Shown in pieces: positions 1 through 13,800 of a stretch of DNA of 64,000 nt. The translations under genes and the position numbers were made by a program. Origin of the DNA: Prunella strophiata. Taxonomy: Eukaryota > Chordata > Aves > Passeriformes > Prunellidae. The stretch is from the NCBI GenBank assembly GCA_036583965.1, contig JAZBQD010000013.1, positions 8,569,763-8,633,762 on the forward strand, written 5' to 3'. Below the pieces are notes generated by a model. It searched no databases, had not been told where the DNA came from, and saw only the letters and a program-made list of their open reading frames with translations. How positions within the stretch are numbered: position 1 is the stretch's first letter; the number at the start of each line of letters is the position of its first letter.

Positions 1-3000
1 GTGTCTTTTCATCACCATTCTAGGAGACATCTTAGATATTGCAATGTTGAAGAATTAATAAAAAATAAGCATCCTTATTTACAACATCACAGCTAGAAGC
101 CAATGAGAACAGCAAACTCCTTGCAAAATAAGCCAGGAATGATGGGACATGGGCTGGAGCTCAGGGTGAGAGGACAGTGCCCGGTGTCAAGACAAAACAG
201 TGCAGGAGGATAAAAACCTAAACAAAACACCTTAACAGGCAGTCTTCAACTACCCCCCACACCACAACACGCAACAGGATAAAGCATGATTGAAACTTTT
301 TTTTAAAAAAAGGACAGAGGGAGGGATAAAACTGTGAAACAGCTGGACCAATCTGTCCTGAGATCAAGGCCAAGACAACACCTCTGCTGCGAGCAAGCTG
401 CCTGTGCATTACACTCTACAAAGGCTGTCCAGGTGTAACAACCGATGCAAGACTTTGCCTAAGTGATCTCTTATTTTGAAAGCAAATTATGCTTCCTTTA
501 AGGAGGACACGATGACAAAGCCAACCCGAAGCCCAGATAAATGTATTGTGCCTGATGTCCTCAGGATCATTACTGCAAGCCACAGATTTACAGGTAGGTA
601 TGGAAACTAACACAAACCCAATCACAGGCGTCTTCATATTCTAAGAGGATAACTAGCAAAGAAAACATTCAATAAGACAGTGACTCAAAGCCACAAATAA
701 TTCCACTTCCTCATTTTGAAAGGCCTTCAGGCATTCAGCAAGAAGAAACTTAACCTGCATGATCACAAAAGAACAACCAAATAAACCCAAAAATACGTAT
801 TTTTGTTTTCCACTCTCAAAGGACACAAACATTGCCTTGACTCAGCCTCCTCTGATCATGGCTAGACATCTTATGTATCTGCACAGTTATTTCAAGTCAC
901 TCCTTTCAACATCATTAAAAACTGCCAACGCTTCCAAGAAAAGTTTGCAACCTTTAGTAATTTTTGCATTTTGAGAAAATGGAGGAAAGATTCAAAATTG
1001 TTGAAGTAAGGGGTGGGAGGGAGATGGAAGAAAGAAAGGAACACACAGGCACTGTCTTGCAGTCCAGTTTGAAGCCTCCCCACCTTCTACAAGAGAAAGA
1101 TGGGCAATAATTTGCTACTAGGAAGTGTCATGCAAGAAACTGGGAAGTGTCCCATTTCTGTTTTCTTCCTGGAGCTTAAAGCACTGAGTTAGGCTTGTTC
1201 ACCCCAGACTGTTACCTTTTAAGCACAAAAAATATATGCAAGTGGAGATTGTTACATAATCTACACACTGCTTCAGTTCAATGGCTACATAAAGCTCATC
1301 ATTTCCCTGCTGAGGCTTCCAAGCAGAAACAAACCAACCAAAACACAAACTTTTGTTGCACAAGAAAAACCACGTACAATATCCTCAAATCTCTCCTCCA
1401 TGCTGCTTCTCTCCAAAATTGTATGTATCAGTAATCCACCCATATTACTGTATTCAGCAGTACCTTTAAGACAGGAGTACAAAAAAAGCAAGACTGAGAG
1501 AAAACTTTAAATTATGAATGTACATAATTTAAAGTTTTTGACACATCACAGGCATTAAATTCAATCCTCCTTCCCAAGCACCTCACCTGATCAGTCCCAT
1601 CACAACCATAAATTTTTAAGAAACACATTAGATGCTCCACACCTTAGCTATCAAGCTGAACGAAGCAACAGGAACAGGATCTCTTCAGTTGCAAGATAGA
1701 TACATAACCTCACTCTGAGCAATAAAGCCACTGCTAGTCAAATCAGTGATTTTTACTGTCCAAGCACTGTCAGTCTGTGGCCATGTAACACTGAGTTTGA
1801 GACAAGACTACATCTGAACTTTTGCCCTGAATGGTACCAGAATTTTCAACCATAGGGAGTTCTCCAGTCATAATTTGTTTCAAAGCAATGTATCATTTTA
1901 GAGGTTTCAACAAAGTCTGGTTTTCACAGTCACTCTCTAACCAAACATCTGCAACTTCCAATCTCTTGATCATACCAATGGCCAGTGTACTGCCCCAAGA
2001 AACATGGAATATTCCAGCATGCCAGATACCACCAAAATGGTTAGACTTTCGAGCAGTTTAAGGACCAGCTGACACAGCAACATAAGGATGAGTTTGCTGA
2101 ATACAAACTGTGGCCACATGAAAGAAGGCATATGAACATTTCATCTCTCTGAAGAGTTATTCTGGGGAGACACTTGACCCTAATAAGATTCATTCACAAT
2201 AACTTGAGAAACAATATAATAGCACACCACTACTGGATAGGAATCTGACCAATAACCAGTTCAGGAGTGGATGTATGACCTATCAAAAGCTGAAAGTGCA
2301 TTGTTTCTTAAGGTTGGGGTTTTTTTTGTTCAGACTTTCAAGACCAATGAGTAATTGATGCTATTAACATAAACAAAAGTAAGCCTTTGTGCAGTCCCAA
2401 AACCACAATTCCTTTGATCCATTCTTTAATGTGTGCCTGATTTTCAAGAACTTCTAATATTTCATCTTAAAGAAAAATGCATCTTATTCTTGAAAGAGCT
2501 GTGTGCACTGACAAAAGGGCTGGGGCCAAGAGGAGCTTGCTTCACTGACTGATGTACAGCTGGCTGCTGCTGAACAGGTTCTGAGTGGCTACAGCTTCAT
2601 GAGGTTTTCTAAACCTCGCAGTGAACTTTAAATGATGATCCAGAACAGCAGATTCAAAATGTTCTACAAAAATACAGCCCAGCTGAAAAAAAGGAGGCAA
2701 GACAATGCTGTGAAAATCTGTATCAATTTTGGCTCTGACAAGCTCTCTTTCAGGACAAGATAGAGGAAGCAGGACATTGACAAGAGATGCTATATGCAAT
2801 CTAAAACCTCAGCAGTGAAAATACAACTGTCAGCATTCAGTCTAGCTGCTCTGGAACAATATCTGCCAGGTTCTCTCATCTGAAAAAAAGAGCAGCACAC
2901 ACAGCTCATCAAACAAAAAAAAAAAAAAACCAAACCTGTCCATGACATATGTTATCTAGCATGCATCCAGATGAATAAGCAAATCAATTTTTGAGTGATA

Positions 3001-4522
3001 AATGACTGTAAAACGATTTGCCACATCATGTGGCTTTCACTGTAGCCTTTCCTATTTGGGGTGCTGGCCTATCCAGGCATGAAGAGGAAGCAGACAGGTG
3101 ATGTTACAAACAATACGGCCTGCCAAAGTCTATTTAATACCCTTGTTTCAAGTTGTGCAAATCTGAGTCTTAACAGAACAGTTTATTTTTTCTCCACTTT
3201 TACTTACAGTCACCAAGAATGTATGGCCTCAATAAATGGCCTATGTTATGTTCTTAATACTAACACCTGACACAAAAGGAACCTTTGAAGTCTCCTGCTG
3301 GCCCCAAAGACACTGTTAAGTCTTAAAATGAAAAAGCACTAAAAGGTTAAAAAAATGTCCATGTCAGTTCCAGCCCCTACTAGCACCACCTCTTCTAAAT
3401 GTCATAATTATAACTTAATGGGTCCATCCCTCTTTTCTCTGAAAAATTACCTTACATCAGCAATTTGGCCTCACAACTCTTCTGCTTTCAAGAGAACTTT
3501 TATAAGAATCATCCCAGCTGAAACTGTTTTGAAATAGTCATAAGCCAAATTCTTTACTTTTTTAAAAAGAAGTTACTTTGATAGTAATGTATTTGTGATT
3601 GTAGAGCTTTAACCGTTGTTTCTATAACCTACTTGCTACCAGTTAGTTTCTTGTAAGTTTTGTATGTATATTTACGTGTGTATGTATGTGTACACATGCA
3701 TACATATATGGAACACAAACAAACCAAACCCACAGCTGTTAAAGAGAAATAAAGATTGCTACTGGCACTTGCTTAACAGTGAAACTTACTAAAACACCAT
3801 TCAAGTAATTTTTCTCTACTTAGCTAAAGGTGGGGGGGGGGGGGAAATAAAGTCAGCAATTACAAGCAACTACAAAGGAATTAGATAAGCACTTCAAGAG
3901 TTTCAATAAGAGTAAACGATAGTTGCGTTCAGTCAAAGACAAGAACCCTTTCTCTGGTGAGCAAGCCAAGCACAGCTCTGTACGAAGCGTGACGCGGTGG
4001 AAGCCCCGCTCCGAGGGACCCCGAGCGCAGCAGCGCCGGGTCCCGCTCCGTGCGCCGCCGGGCGCGGAGCGGCCAACGACCGGCGCAGCCCGAGGGCGCA
4101 GCACCCCATTACTGCCGCGGCACTTCCAGCCCGGCCGCCCCGCGGCCCGGCCGCCCCCGGAGCGGAGCAGCCCCGCACAGCTCCGGCCGCGCTCCGCCGG
4201 CAGCTCCGGGAGCGGCGCGGCCCCGCCTCCGCCCGCCGGCCCCGCGCCCAGCGGAGGGGCGAGCGGAGCGGAGCCCGCCGCGCGTGTGAGGCGGCCTCGG
4301 CTCCGCCCGCTCGCGGAGCCCGCGCCGCGCGCCCGGCTGTCAACGCGAGGCGGCCCGGCGAGGTGAGGCCGGCGCTGGGCCTTTGTGCGCGGGCGCGCAT
4401 CTGTCACCGCGTCCCGGGCCGCGCGGCGCACGTGGGGCGGCGGGCCCGGCCCCGCTTTGTGCCGCAGGTGCCGGGCCCGCGGAGCCATCTTGGGGCAGGC
4501 GGCGCCCCCCGGCCGCGCTCAC
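1..4522 (-). other. ZNRF3: ZNRF3 intron 1 (5' part), no exon seen
   Basis: This stretch lies downstream, on the minus strand, of the ZNRF3 exon 1 donor site. It is AT-rich unique sequence with a 13-G homopolymer at 3832-3844. No open frame on either strand resembles the next ZNRF3 segments (rest of the PA-like ectodomain, transmembrane helix, RING finger), so those exons lie beyond the left edge. A very long first intron is usual for this gene. The last 0.55 kb (from about 3960) belongs to the promoter-proximal CpG island. Confidence 0.75.
3832..3844 (+). repeat. poly(G) homopolymer, 13 bp
   Basis: A run of 13 G sits just left of the ZNRF3 CpG island inside intron 1. Its length is prone to sequencing error. 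No function is suggested. Confidence 0.9.
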
Positions 4523-5560
4523 CTGCACGATCTCGCCTTCGGCGCTCAGCGTGGCCCCCGCGCGGGAGAAGCGGCCCTGCAGCCCCGTGGTGTAGGTGGT
4601 GTAGTCGCCGCTGGGGCTGGACTCGAAGAGCACCACCTCCACGAACGCCGTCTCCTTGCCCAGCGCCGCGCCCGGCGCCGCGGCCAGCAGCACCCCGAGC
4701 AGCAGCAGAGGCGGCGGCAGCGGCGGCACGGGCAGCCCCGCGCCGGCCCCGCAGCCCCTCATCGCGCGGCGGGAGGAAGCGGCGCCCCGCCGCCGCGCAT
4801 CTCTCCCGAGCGGCTCCAGCTCCGGGGCCGGGGTCCCGGGCCGGTCAGCGTCCCATGGCAGCGGCCCTCCCGCCGCGCTGCGCCCCGCTCCTCGCTGCCG
4901 CGCTCCCCTTCCCTCGCCCCGGCTCCTCTCCGCCCTGCCAAGCCGCTTCCCTTTCATCTGCTCCACGTGACGGCCACCACGGGGTTATCCCCGCCCTCCG
5001 CGCCGCGCTGACCCGCTCGGTCCCTCCCGCCGTGCACACACCACCCGGAGCCCCGCCGGGCCCGGCCGCGCCGAGCGGTTGCCGTGGCTGCCGGCGGTCC
5101 GGCCTGGCTCGGCCCGGCCCCGCAAGGGTCTGAGAGCGAGCGGCGCTCGGGACGGCCCTGCCAGGGATCGGCTTTCCACGCGGCCGGGCCTGCAGGGCCG
5201 GGACGCGAAGGGCAGCCCCGGAGATCTGTGGCAACCGCCTGGGCCCGCGTCCGCCGGGCTGCTGCCCGTCCGGTGCCGGGGCTCCCGCGCTGCCCAGGCT
5301 CTCGCGGTGCCCAGCCGCGGGCTGCGGGCCCGGGGCCGTAGCGGCTCGGCCGGGCCGTTTCCCGACGCTACCGCGGCTCGCGGCCGCCGGCCGTGCCCGG
5401 TGCATTGGGCGCGGATCGCGGGCGCGGGGCAGCCCCGGCGGGCGGAGCGGTGCTCTGGCAACGCGCGCACCACGGGCACCCATCCTCCGCAGAGACGCCG
5501 CTGCGCTGCGCCACGGACGTGCCAGCTATTTGCAGGCGGCACCCTCGTTTGTGTCTAGGG
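3960..5560. promoter_or_regulatory. ZNRF3: CpG island over ZNRF3 promoter and exon 1
   Basis: Base composition switches abruptly to very GC-rich, CpG-dense sequence from about 3960 and returns to AT-rich after about 5560. The island covers ZNRF3 exon 1, the start of intron 1 and about 0.8 kb upstream on the minus strand. An E-box with CRE-like overlap (CACGTGACG, 4964-4972) lies about 200 bp upstream of the start codon. Many overlapping open frames here are by-products of high GC. The transcription start cannot be fixed from sequence. Confidence 0.75.
4523..4762 (-). CDS. ZNRF3: ZNRF3, E3 ubiquitin ligase, coding exon 1 (partial)
   Basis: ZNRF3 is a membrane RING E3 ligase that ubiquitinates Frizzled/LRP6 and damps Wnt signalling; R-spondin/LGR binding removes it. 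Only the first 80 codons are here. The ATG at 4762-4760 is chosen because a signal peptide follows at once (Pro/Leu-rich hydrophobic core, residues 12-30). Two in-frame ATGs lie upstream (4966 and 4957) but would bury that signal. Residues 36-80 read KETAFVEVVLFESSPSGDY and continue to SAEGEIVQ, the very conserved start of the ectodomain (PA-like, R-spondin-binding side). The exon ends at codon phase 0 with a CAG|GTGAGC donor. The other domains are outside the window. The identification rests on near identity of residues 36-80 to the mammalian protein as I recall it. Confidence 0.93.
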
Positions 5561-6944
5561 CAGGACTGGCTGATCGGACCCCTGATCCCAGGCTCCTGAA
5601 TCTGAGTTAGGGGAGGCTGGGTTACCTGGGCTCTTTCGCTTGGCTGCGAGTCTACAAAACCTCCATCAATGATGAGGGGGAAATGTGTTGGTAATGATTT
5701 TTGTTGCAGTCTCACAGAAGAACTGGATGTCAGCCGATTACACATTTTTCCATTAAAAGTATGTACAGCTAAGTCATGGAACTCATTAATACATGGTGTT
5801 ACACAGCCTAAAAATTAAACTCAGTGACAAGGAGGACTGAGACAAACTGATCCAAGATCTCTTGTTTGCTATGAAACACAATGTTTGCAAACAAAGCCCA
5901 GCCCTGACTCACTGGCATAAGAAATAATACCATAGTCTACAAATGGCCAGCTCTTTTCCTAAATATCCTTTGTTACATGTGAAAACAAGGTAGTGTCTTA
6001 GCACAACACAGTGATCAATGTTAGCTTAACACATCACTGAGGATTTCTGCAGTGGCAAAGGGTCAGGAAGGGATTGCAGGACCATACACTCTGGGCTCCT
6101 ACAGTAAGCTACAAAATACCCACCTAGGACTACAGTACAGTGGATCAAAGGCCACAGAACTGTTGCATGTTTAGAAAGGGAGCTGGAAGGGACATCACTG
6201 TGGTGCACTATGCAAATTTAGATGTGGTCAACAGGTGCTAATTTTTGATTGCAGGTATGTTTCAGTACAATTTCAGAAATGCATGGCATCTAGTGTACTA
6301 AATAGAAGTACACTAGATGTACATTTTAATCCCTTAGTGCAAACTACCTCTACTTGATTTTCCTTCACCCGATGAGGCAAATGGCTGATGCTTAGTCAAC
6401 ATAGTGTCTCCTACATCACAGTCAACATAGGAGCAGCTTAAACTGTCTGGAAACTACAGAAAAAGCTGTGAATGGGGCTCTATACAGCAAGTGGACAGAT
6501 CCTATGCCTAAAATAAGAGTTGCTGAAGATCTGATCCATTCCACTTGGACTACAGACACAGCAAAATTGCCTTGGAGTAGCCTCACAGTCAAGTACTGAG
6601 GAGTGACATGAGGCACTAGGTCTCAGGTCACCAAGTTCCCTCGACTTGGGCAGAAATCCAAGCAGGAAGTTACAGGAAGAGAATGGACCTGTCTATCATT
6701 AAAGCATCGAATATTTGTAATTGGCATCCTGCCTAGCTGGCAATATACAGTTCACAATTCAGTTATGCCATAATACTTCAGATATGTTTTCTTTTTTTTC
6801 CCCCCTGAATAACAAACTGAGACCCAGGGTCTGAATACAGAAGTCTCAAGCATTTATAACTACAGCTGAGGACAGTGAGAGCTGTGATTTGAGCAAAACT
6901 AAATTATGTGCAATGCCAAATGGTCTGAGAAAGCATTCTCTAGA

Positions 6945-7241
6945 CACTCAGTCTCTTCTTTCGAGTAACAAGTGGCAGAATCAGAGGAAAAAACTCAGGT
7001 TTCACCAGGGAAGGCTTAGACTTGGATATTAGGGAACATTTCTGCATGAAAAGAGTTGTAAGCATTGGATCAGGGGGCCATGGATAGAGGTGGAGTCACC
7101 ATCCCCCTGGGGGATTTAACAGATGCATAGATGTGGCACTTGGGGACATGGATTAGTGGCTTGGAAGTGCTTGGAGGAATGGTTGGACTCAATTGTCTTA
7201 CAGATCTTTTCCAACATATACAATTCTATAATTCTATCTCA
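6945..7241 (+). mobile_element. CR1 LINE, truncated 3' end
   Basis: The order of signature phrases fits the 3' end of avian CR1: a GAGTAACAAG-like stretch, a TTGGATATTAGGGAA-like stretch, GAGTCACCATCCC, GTGGCACTTGGGGACATGG, GGTTGGACT, and the closing octamer-type tail ATTCTATAATTCTATC at 7225-7240. The copy is 5' truncated, as is usual for CR1, and diverged. The left boundary is approximate. Confidence 0.85.
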
Positions 7242-7734
7242 GAAGCAGGCAATCAACACTAGAGGATGCTTTTGACACTGAACTTCCTTCATCTCATTTG
7301 CCTTGCAAAGAAATGGGTATTATAGAACCCTCCTCCCTCTGCTCTTGAGAGAAAACAGTTAGTGAAGTAGCCACATAATATATGCACAATGTATACACAA
7401 TCACATAATAAATGTGGTGAACATTACAGAAAAAGCCCAAAAACAATCTTCTCAGAGCAGACCAGCTGTCCATAGGAAGAATAAAAAGGCCTGGTTGTCT
7501 CATTCACACATCCAGTGCAGGTGTTTTCAGGAGCTGATCACTCGGACTACTGCCCACTTTCCCTATATGCTGCTCTGCAGAGCTTATTTCCTAAGTAAAT
7601 GATATTGGTGTACCTCTTAATAAGCAATAGGAACAAGTGCTGTCCTATTCCCAGCGAATTCGAGGACATGTACATGCCTGCCCTTTTTCTCCGAGACAGA
7701 ATTGCACAGCACAGTGTTTTAGGGCTCTTTGCTC

Positions 7735-7875
7735 GGACACACCCGAGCGCTTGTTGAGCTCTCTCTCCGAAGGAGCCGCAGCCGCACGGCCACCAGCAGG
7801 TGTCCCCCGAGGGCCGCCGGCGCTGCGGGACGTGTCCGGGGCGCCTGCGGAGCCGGAGCGGGGCTGGAGGTGTCC
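7735..7875. other. Small CpG-rich patch in intergenic DNA
   Basis: About 140 bp of GC-rich sequence with many CpGs stands alone in AT-rich DNA, 3 kb upstream of ZNRF3 and 7.4 kb upstream of XBP1. It could be a remnant or distal promoter/enhancer, or the first exon of a noncoding transcript. A minus-strand frame through it (7547-7987) resembles no protein family I recognise. Confidence 0.4.
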
Positions 7876-10800
7876 GACAGCAGGATAAAAGCATCTCCCA
7901 CAGCCTTGCATCTTCATCTTCTTCATCTTGAATCTGCAGGCTTTGGATGCGCTTTGGGCCTGAAAGCCCGTCGTAATGGAAAATCATTTTTTCTATATTG
8001 ATGGAAGTGATGCTTTCGTCGTTATCATCAGTTATTCTAAATTAAAGTAACAAACTGTTGTAGCTTGTTAGCTTAATTAAAGAGCAAAAAGAAAAGTCGG
8101 TGGGTATTTGTACTAAGAGAAAAAAAATGTCGTGCAAAGTGGCTTTGCCTCTTGCTATTTAAGGTTTGGAAGCACACTTCATCCAAGTAAATCAGCATCG
8201 AAGCAATGCAAATTAACCCAACTGACTAGCCACAACAACTTTAATTATAACAATTTATTGTGAACAAAATTTTTAGTTAATATTTGAATAGTTAAGCTTT
8301 CCAATGTTTTAAACAACATTGTAGTCTTTTAAATCTGTAAGAAGTGGAAACATGGTGATTGGGAAATCCTTCACCTCTCTGTACATGTAATTGTCTACTG
8401 AAGGGAAAAAAATTAAAAATTCATCAGGTCTGTAAAACTGAATTATGTAGATTGTACTGAAAATACCCTTATTTAGATAAATTCAGGTCCTTTCTTTTTG
8501 CAAACTATTGCCCAATACACAGTACAAGCTCAAATAGGAGCTGCAAGACAATACAGCCATGCTTGATGCTTTCCTTCAGAGTCCTCACCAGGCAGGCACA
8601 GCAGATCATGTTACCAAAAGAAGAAAAAAATAATTCTAAGAAATAAACTTAGGAAATTATTTCTATATGCCTTTTGGTCATCTAAAATCTCTGCAAGGGA
8701 TGACAGGAACAGAACTGTTATTAGTGTTTCTGGAGTAAATATAGGGTACAAGTTGCTATTCATGAAGCCTTACTTCAAGCAATAATATAAAATGAACAAT
8801 ATATAAACATCACAGAATAAATTTGAAGCACATGGTTAAAGTATACGATATATCAGCTGCTAATACTAATTGCAATATGAAGAACTCTATGCTAAAGCCA
8901 AAAAACTAGATTTCACTGCTTCTGAGTACCTACAGCAAAAAACTCTCTTAAAATGTTACTGGCTAAAATGAAGGAATTCCTACATTAACAATGGATTTGT
9001 TCATGTGACAGTGAGTTAAAAAACTATTTACTCTATTTCATCTTAGGTCATCTATTGTATCAAAGACTCGTGTAAGTTAAAAGATCTGACTGGCACTTTT
9101 AATTAATCACTTTAAAACCACTCATTTTCCACATTCAACTACTAGTATAGGATCTATTTAATTAGTAGATTAAAGGCTTTAGCTGTCCCTGCCTGTTTAC
9201 ATAAGAGTTATCATTAAAGTCAGTGCTAACAGAGCAAATCAGTGAGGTACCAGAGACAAACCATAATAGACTTGTCCCTCTCTGAACACCAGCTGCTGCC
9301 CTGTGCCCCCTGTGGAGTCAGCAAATCAAAAATGTAGGAGAGAGAAGATGGATCATTCTGACAATACCCCCCACAGTTTGGGTCCTGCTGAACCTATGGT
9401 GAAACAGAACTGATTCCTAACTTGACATTTCCTGATAATTTCCTCTTCTCATACAGGGTCACATGACAGCTGGAGACAGGGTTCTGCATACAAAAGGGCA
9501 CCCAAATGGAAGAATATAAGAAAATAAATTCAAAATTACAAAACAAGAAAGCTTCCAGGACTCTCAGGGGCTCTGGATTTCTAAAATAATTTCAAAGCCT
9601 AGGGAAGGTCTAAGAAATAAGAAAAGGTTTTTCCCTTTCAAACACTGGCAGTGCTCCAAAGAAGAGCTGGCTTCTGCCAACAGGAAGTAGCCATCAAGTT
9701 TTCCTAAGCATGGCTTGTTTACCTCCCTGGGTATTTTCCAAGAAGAGGTTCCAGTTCTGAACCAGGATGTGCAAACAGAAAAACTTACTGGAACAGGAGC
9801 TTTTAGGTATGTGAAATTTCAAGTTAAGTGTTTTCTCAGAGAGCTTGCACAACATGTGAGACACTGGCACAAAACCCAGAACAGCATTGTTGGTTCCCTG
9901 GGACAGCACAGCAGCAAGTTCAGCCTCTCCTGTGCTGTCCAAGCACACTTTGCAGCATCACCCCAAACAAAGCACTTGCTGCATCATCTCAAGTCAGTGT
10001 AGGACCTTTACCTTTTTTCTTTTGCTTGTGACTATCACCTCAAATGTGTCATTGTGCATCAGTGTGAGCACAACCCTTCTCTGTGCACAGCTCCTGTGGC
10101 ATCCCCAGAACCTCCAAATCCTGAGTACTCTGCACAACTCTCTGGTGCACATTTTCCTGCCAGCAGGAAGAGAGAACCCTGCAGGGGAACACTGTGCTTG
10201 GGACCAAGCTAGAAAGAGAAAAGCCAAAGAGATGAAGTAGGGTTACACATGGAAATAGGTACTACAATCAAAATAGGAAATAGGTACTACAAACCACAGG
10301 AAAGCACCAGAGGTGCCAACAGCTGGACCTTTTAAAGGGGAAGGGAATCCATGCAATGGAAGCAGAATCAACAGAGCAATAGAGGAATGGTGTGGGAAGG
10401 GGATGGACCAAATTGATTGGAAGCAGAAGCCAGAACAACTAAGCAAAGCAATGACAACTACAACCTCCTGTTGACCTGTGGGATTCCTGCAGAGATCAGG
10501 GCTGCCCACCAAACACATTACCTGACCTGAGCCCATTTTCCTGGCTAAGTGACCAATGCTGTTTGATTCCCAGCTGGACTCTCTCAGGGACTGGTAGATG
10601 GCATAAACCTTCCCAAGGGCATCCAGTGGCTATGTATAAAAATCTGTTTACATGGCTAATGTTTGCAGAGTTTTCCAGTAACTTTTTACTCTTCCAGAAC
10701 TGGGCACAGGGTTGCCAGTCTGTTTCCTGTGGTGTGGATATCTTGTCTTCTTTTCAGATTCCCATCAGTGGTTTGCTCCAAGCTCTGAATGTGCAAGAGA

Positions 10801-13800
10801 AATTTCCTTCTCTGTCTGACAGAAATAATCAAATCAAGAGATCTTTATCTCAAAATACTGACATGTCCTTGTAAGTGGATAGATTTCCCCTTTATATCAG
10901 CATTCTTTGACAGTGTGAGGGGGATTAGGAAGCTGTCTCTACACTGGGACCTCTGCTGTTTAATAAGCATGTCAGTTTTCTAGAAAAATTAGTAAATTAG
11001 CAAAAAGTTGCAACTGCAACAGAATTACATACATTTGTTAATTTGTAGGTCTTGCCTGAGACCAGTGAATTCTTGAGTTTCAGAGGAGTCTAAAAATGAA
11101 AAAAAAAATTGCAAGTAAAATTCAGGGGGAAAAAACCCACTATGGAGATGCAAGGAACATTCTGAGCCTTTTATAGAGATTGCTTGATCTCAAATTTACT
11201 GTTATCTCTCAAAAAGACAATGTATCATTAGACTGTTCTAAGAAAAATCTGCCATCTTGTATTCTGTAACAATAGCAAAATGTTAGAAGCTGTGAAACAT
11301 GAGATGATTTTGTTGTCAAACAATCTGTGATGCAAAGAGGTCACAACAGAAGAAGGCCACAACAGAGGTTCATATTTTCTAAAAATTAAGTTAATCAGTA
11401 GCTATACATACATCTACACCTGGCTTTTGGGCAGTGTGCTCCTCATCTGCCTTTTTTTACAAGGGAGCACTGCATTGAAATTGATTGCTGCTAAGCTCCC
11501 ATTAAGCCTGGAATAGGGCACAACCTCTTTGAATGTGGGCAATGGAACTGAACTGTCCAAAGAAGCTCCAAGGTGAGCCTCAGTGCCTATGGCTGCTGGG
11601 AACTTCTGTAGAACTGAAGGGAGACCCTCTTTTCCTGAAGAAAAGCCTTATAAAAGGCCTAATTTCTGGTCAACTTGCAGAATATCTTTATTCCAGAAAC
11701 GTTGATAGCACTGCCTGAGTTAATTCAGACTTCTTTTGTGGATCAGAATCAAGACTTCATTGACTATGGTGATGGGAGAGCCAACTCTATTGCATGGGGA
11801 GGCAGACAACCCAGAACAGGGGCATGTGAGACACCTCTGTCACAAGATATGGGCTGCCTGAGCCAACTGATGCTGCCTGCAGTGCTTGGGACACTGCTAT
11901 GGGGAAAATGCAGACAGAACTCCAGCAAGAAGGCCTGAAGGTAATAGAAGAAGTGTAACAGGAGTCGCTTGAGGTACAGGTGTGATGGGATCTCTCCCTC
12001 ACCACAAATCAGCTAGGTCAGAGGACTGAACCAGAAAGAGACCAAAGAAAGACTCTCCAGCCCATGCCTTTGGCCCACAGCCAAGATCTAAGATGGAACT
12101 CAGGCAGAACTGCCTCACTCTTCCTAGAAATTCAGGGTAGTTGGAAGTACCAGTAACGTGTGGGTGGAACATGAATACATGAACACAAGGAACTGGAATG
12201 CAAGGCACACATATGTAAGGAAAGTCAAGGTTTAAAGTTGAACTAATTGTGTTTTTTCCATGCTTTTCTGGTGGTACCCTGGGAACAATCATGGAAGTGA
12301 ATGAAGCAGAATCCCAATAATTTATTGAGTATTAATGAAGAAGGGATTCATGGAGAATGGAGCTGAGTGAAAATCACCTTACTGAAGGGCTTGCTTGTGG
12401 CAGTGTTAAGAGAAGGGAAAGCCAATGTCAAGTTGGACAGCATGCAGGCAGGGTGGCAGCTCCTTGCAGCAGCCAGAGGATACAGATTCTGCATATTCCC
12501 TGAGACTGAGAGCACTAAAACTTTGAAAGATGCACTCCTGAATCCAAATGTGTAATGAAAAAATTTAAGAATAAGTAAAATATGTTTACAGGTTTTGAAT
12601 AACCTTGTTTTAGGCTGCAAAACAGGTTCTCTTCTCATTTAATCAGCTATTGATACAGGAATGGGAACACTCCAGCTGTTGTCAAGAACATGGGGGCCTG
12701 GGCCACCATCCAAGTATTTTGAGACACACATTTGGCAAGCAAGCTTTTTCTCAGATTATGATTGTCAGGTAATCTTTTCTCTATGCTCCCCTCTTCCATT
12801 TTACTTTCCTCCTCTATTCCCCTTTTTTTTCATGTGTAGATAACATTGAACACACATTTCTTTCTCTGTATCTGAGATTACACAAGGGCAAAGCCTCTCC
12901 ACCTTCGTTAAACAAAATTATTTCCTCTGGTGGGTTGGCCACCTGGAACATAAAACATAAAGCTGTTTTAGCAGGAACTAATGTGGTTTCTGGCAGGACA
13001 GCCAACAGTATCCTCATTGGCACATCCTTGGTGGTAGGGCTGAACCCCCCAGTGGGGTGAAGGCAGGGTGAGAAGCATTCCTGAGTCACCTGGATCACAG
13101 GATTAAATCCAGTGACTGAAAAAAAGGAAAAAGACAAAGACCAGAATGTGTAAACAGTGAAGGGAGGGGGAAAAAAGTGGAAATCAGAATTAAACTTGAA
13201 GCCTTTTTGTTAAAACTCTCTGAAAGGGTGTCACAGTGTAAGACCAGCTTTATGGACCTTTTCTTAGGCACTCTTTTACCCAGTGACTCAACCATATATT
13301 TAATAAAACACTCTATATATCCTAATAGTAGTAACATAATGATTGTGAGCCTAAATATATTCTCAGCAACTGCACCAGAGCTCATCTTAGTACTACTAAA
13401 ACATTCAACAGGACTAGAATGCAGGGTGTCATGCCCTTCTTTTGCTAGCTATTACTGCCAACACTAATGGATGCTGTTATTATATTCAGTAACAATGGAT
13501 ACCTCCACTGCCAAGGGCAGCTTCCACTTTTGTTGGTTACACATCACTGTGAAATAGATCAGGCACCACTACTAGCACATATGTCCCTGCACTTCTGTGG
13601 TTTATTCATGATCACAAGTGTTTGTTGCAAAAGGAAATGTGCTTTTCATGGGCTCTGGTACCACATAAAATTAAATAGGAAAATTAAATCACCTGCAGAT
13701 AGAAGGTTAGGATTTTTCTTCAGTCATAATATCAAGACATATGGATATCTTTATGATAAATCATATCATGATAAATCAGATCTCCCCAGTAGAGCTGTAA

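Noticed and set aside
3853..5558. Many overlapping Arg/Ala/Pro-rich frames around ZNRF3 exon 1
   Set aside because: Typical shadows of CpG-island composition. Only the 80-codon ZNRF3 exon matches a known protein.
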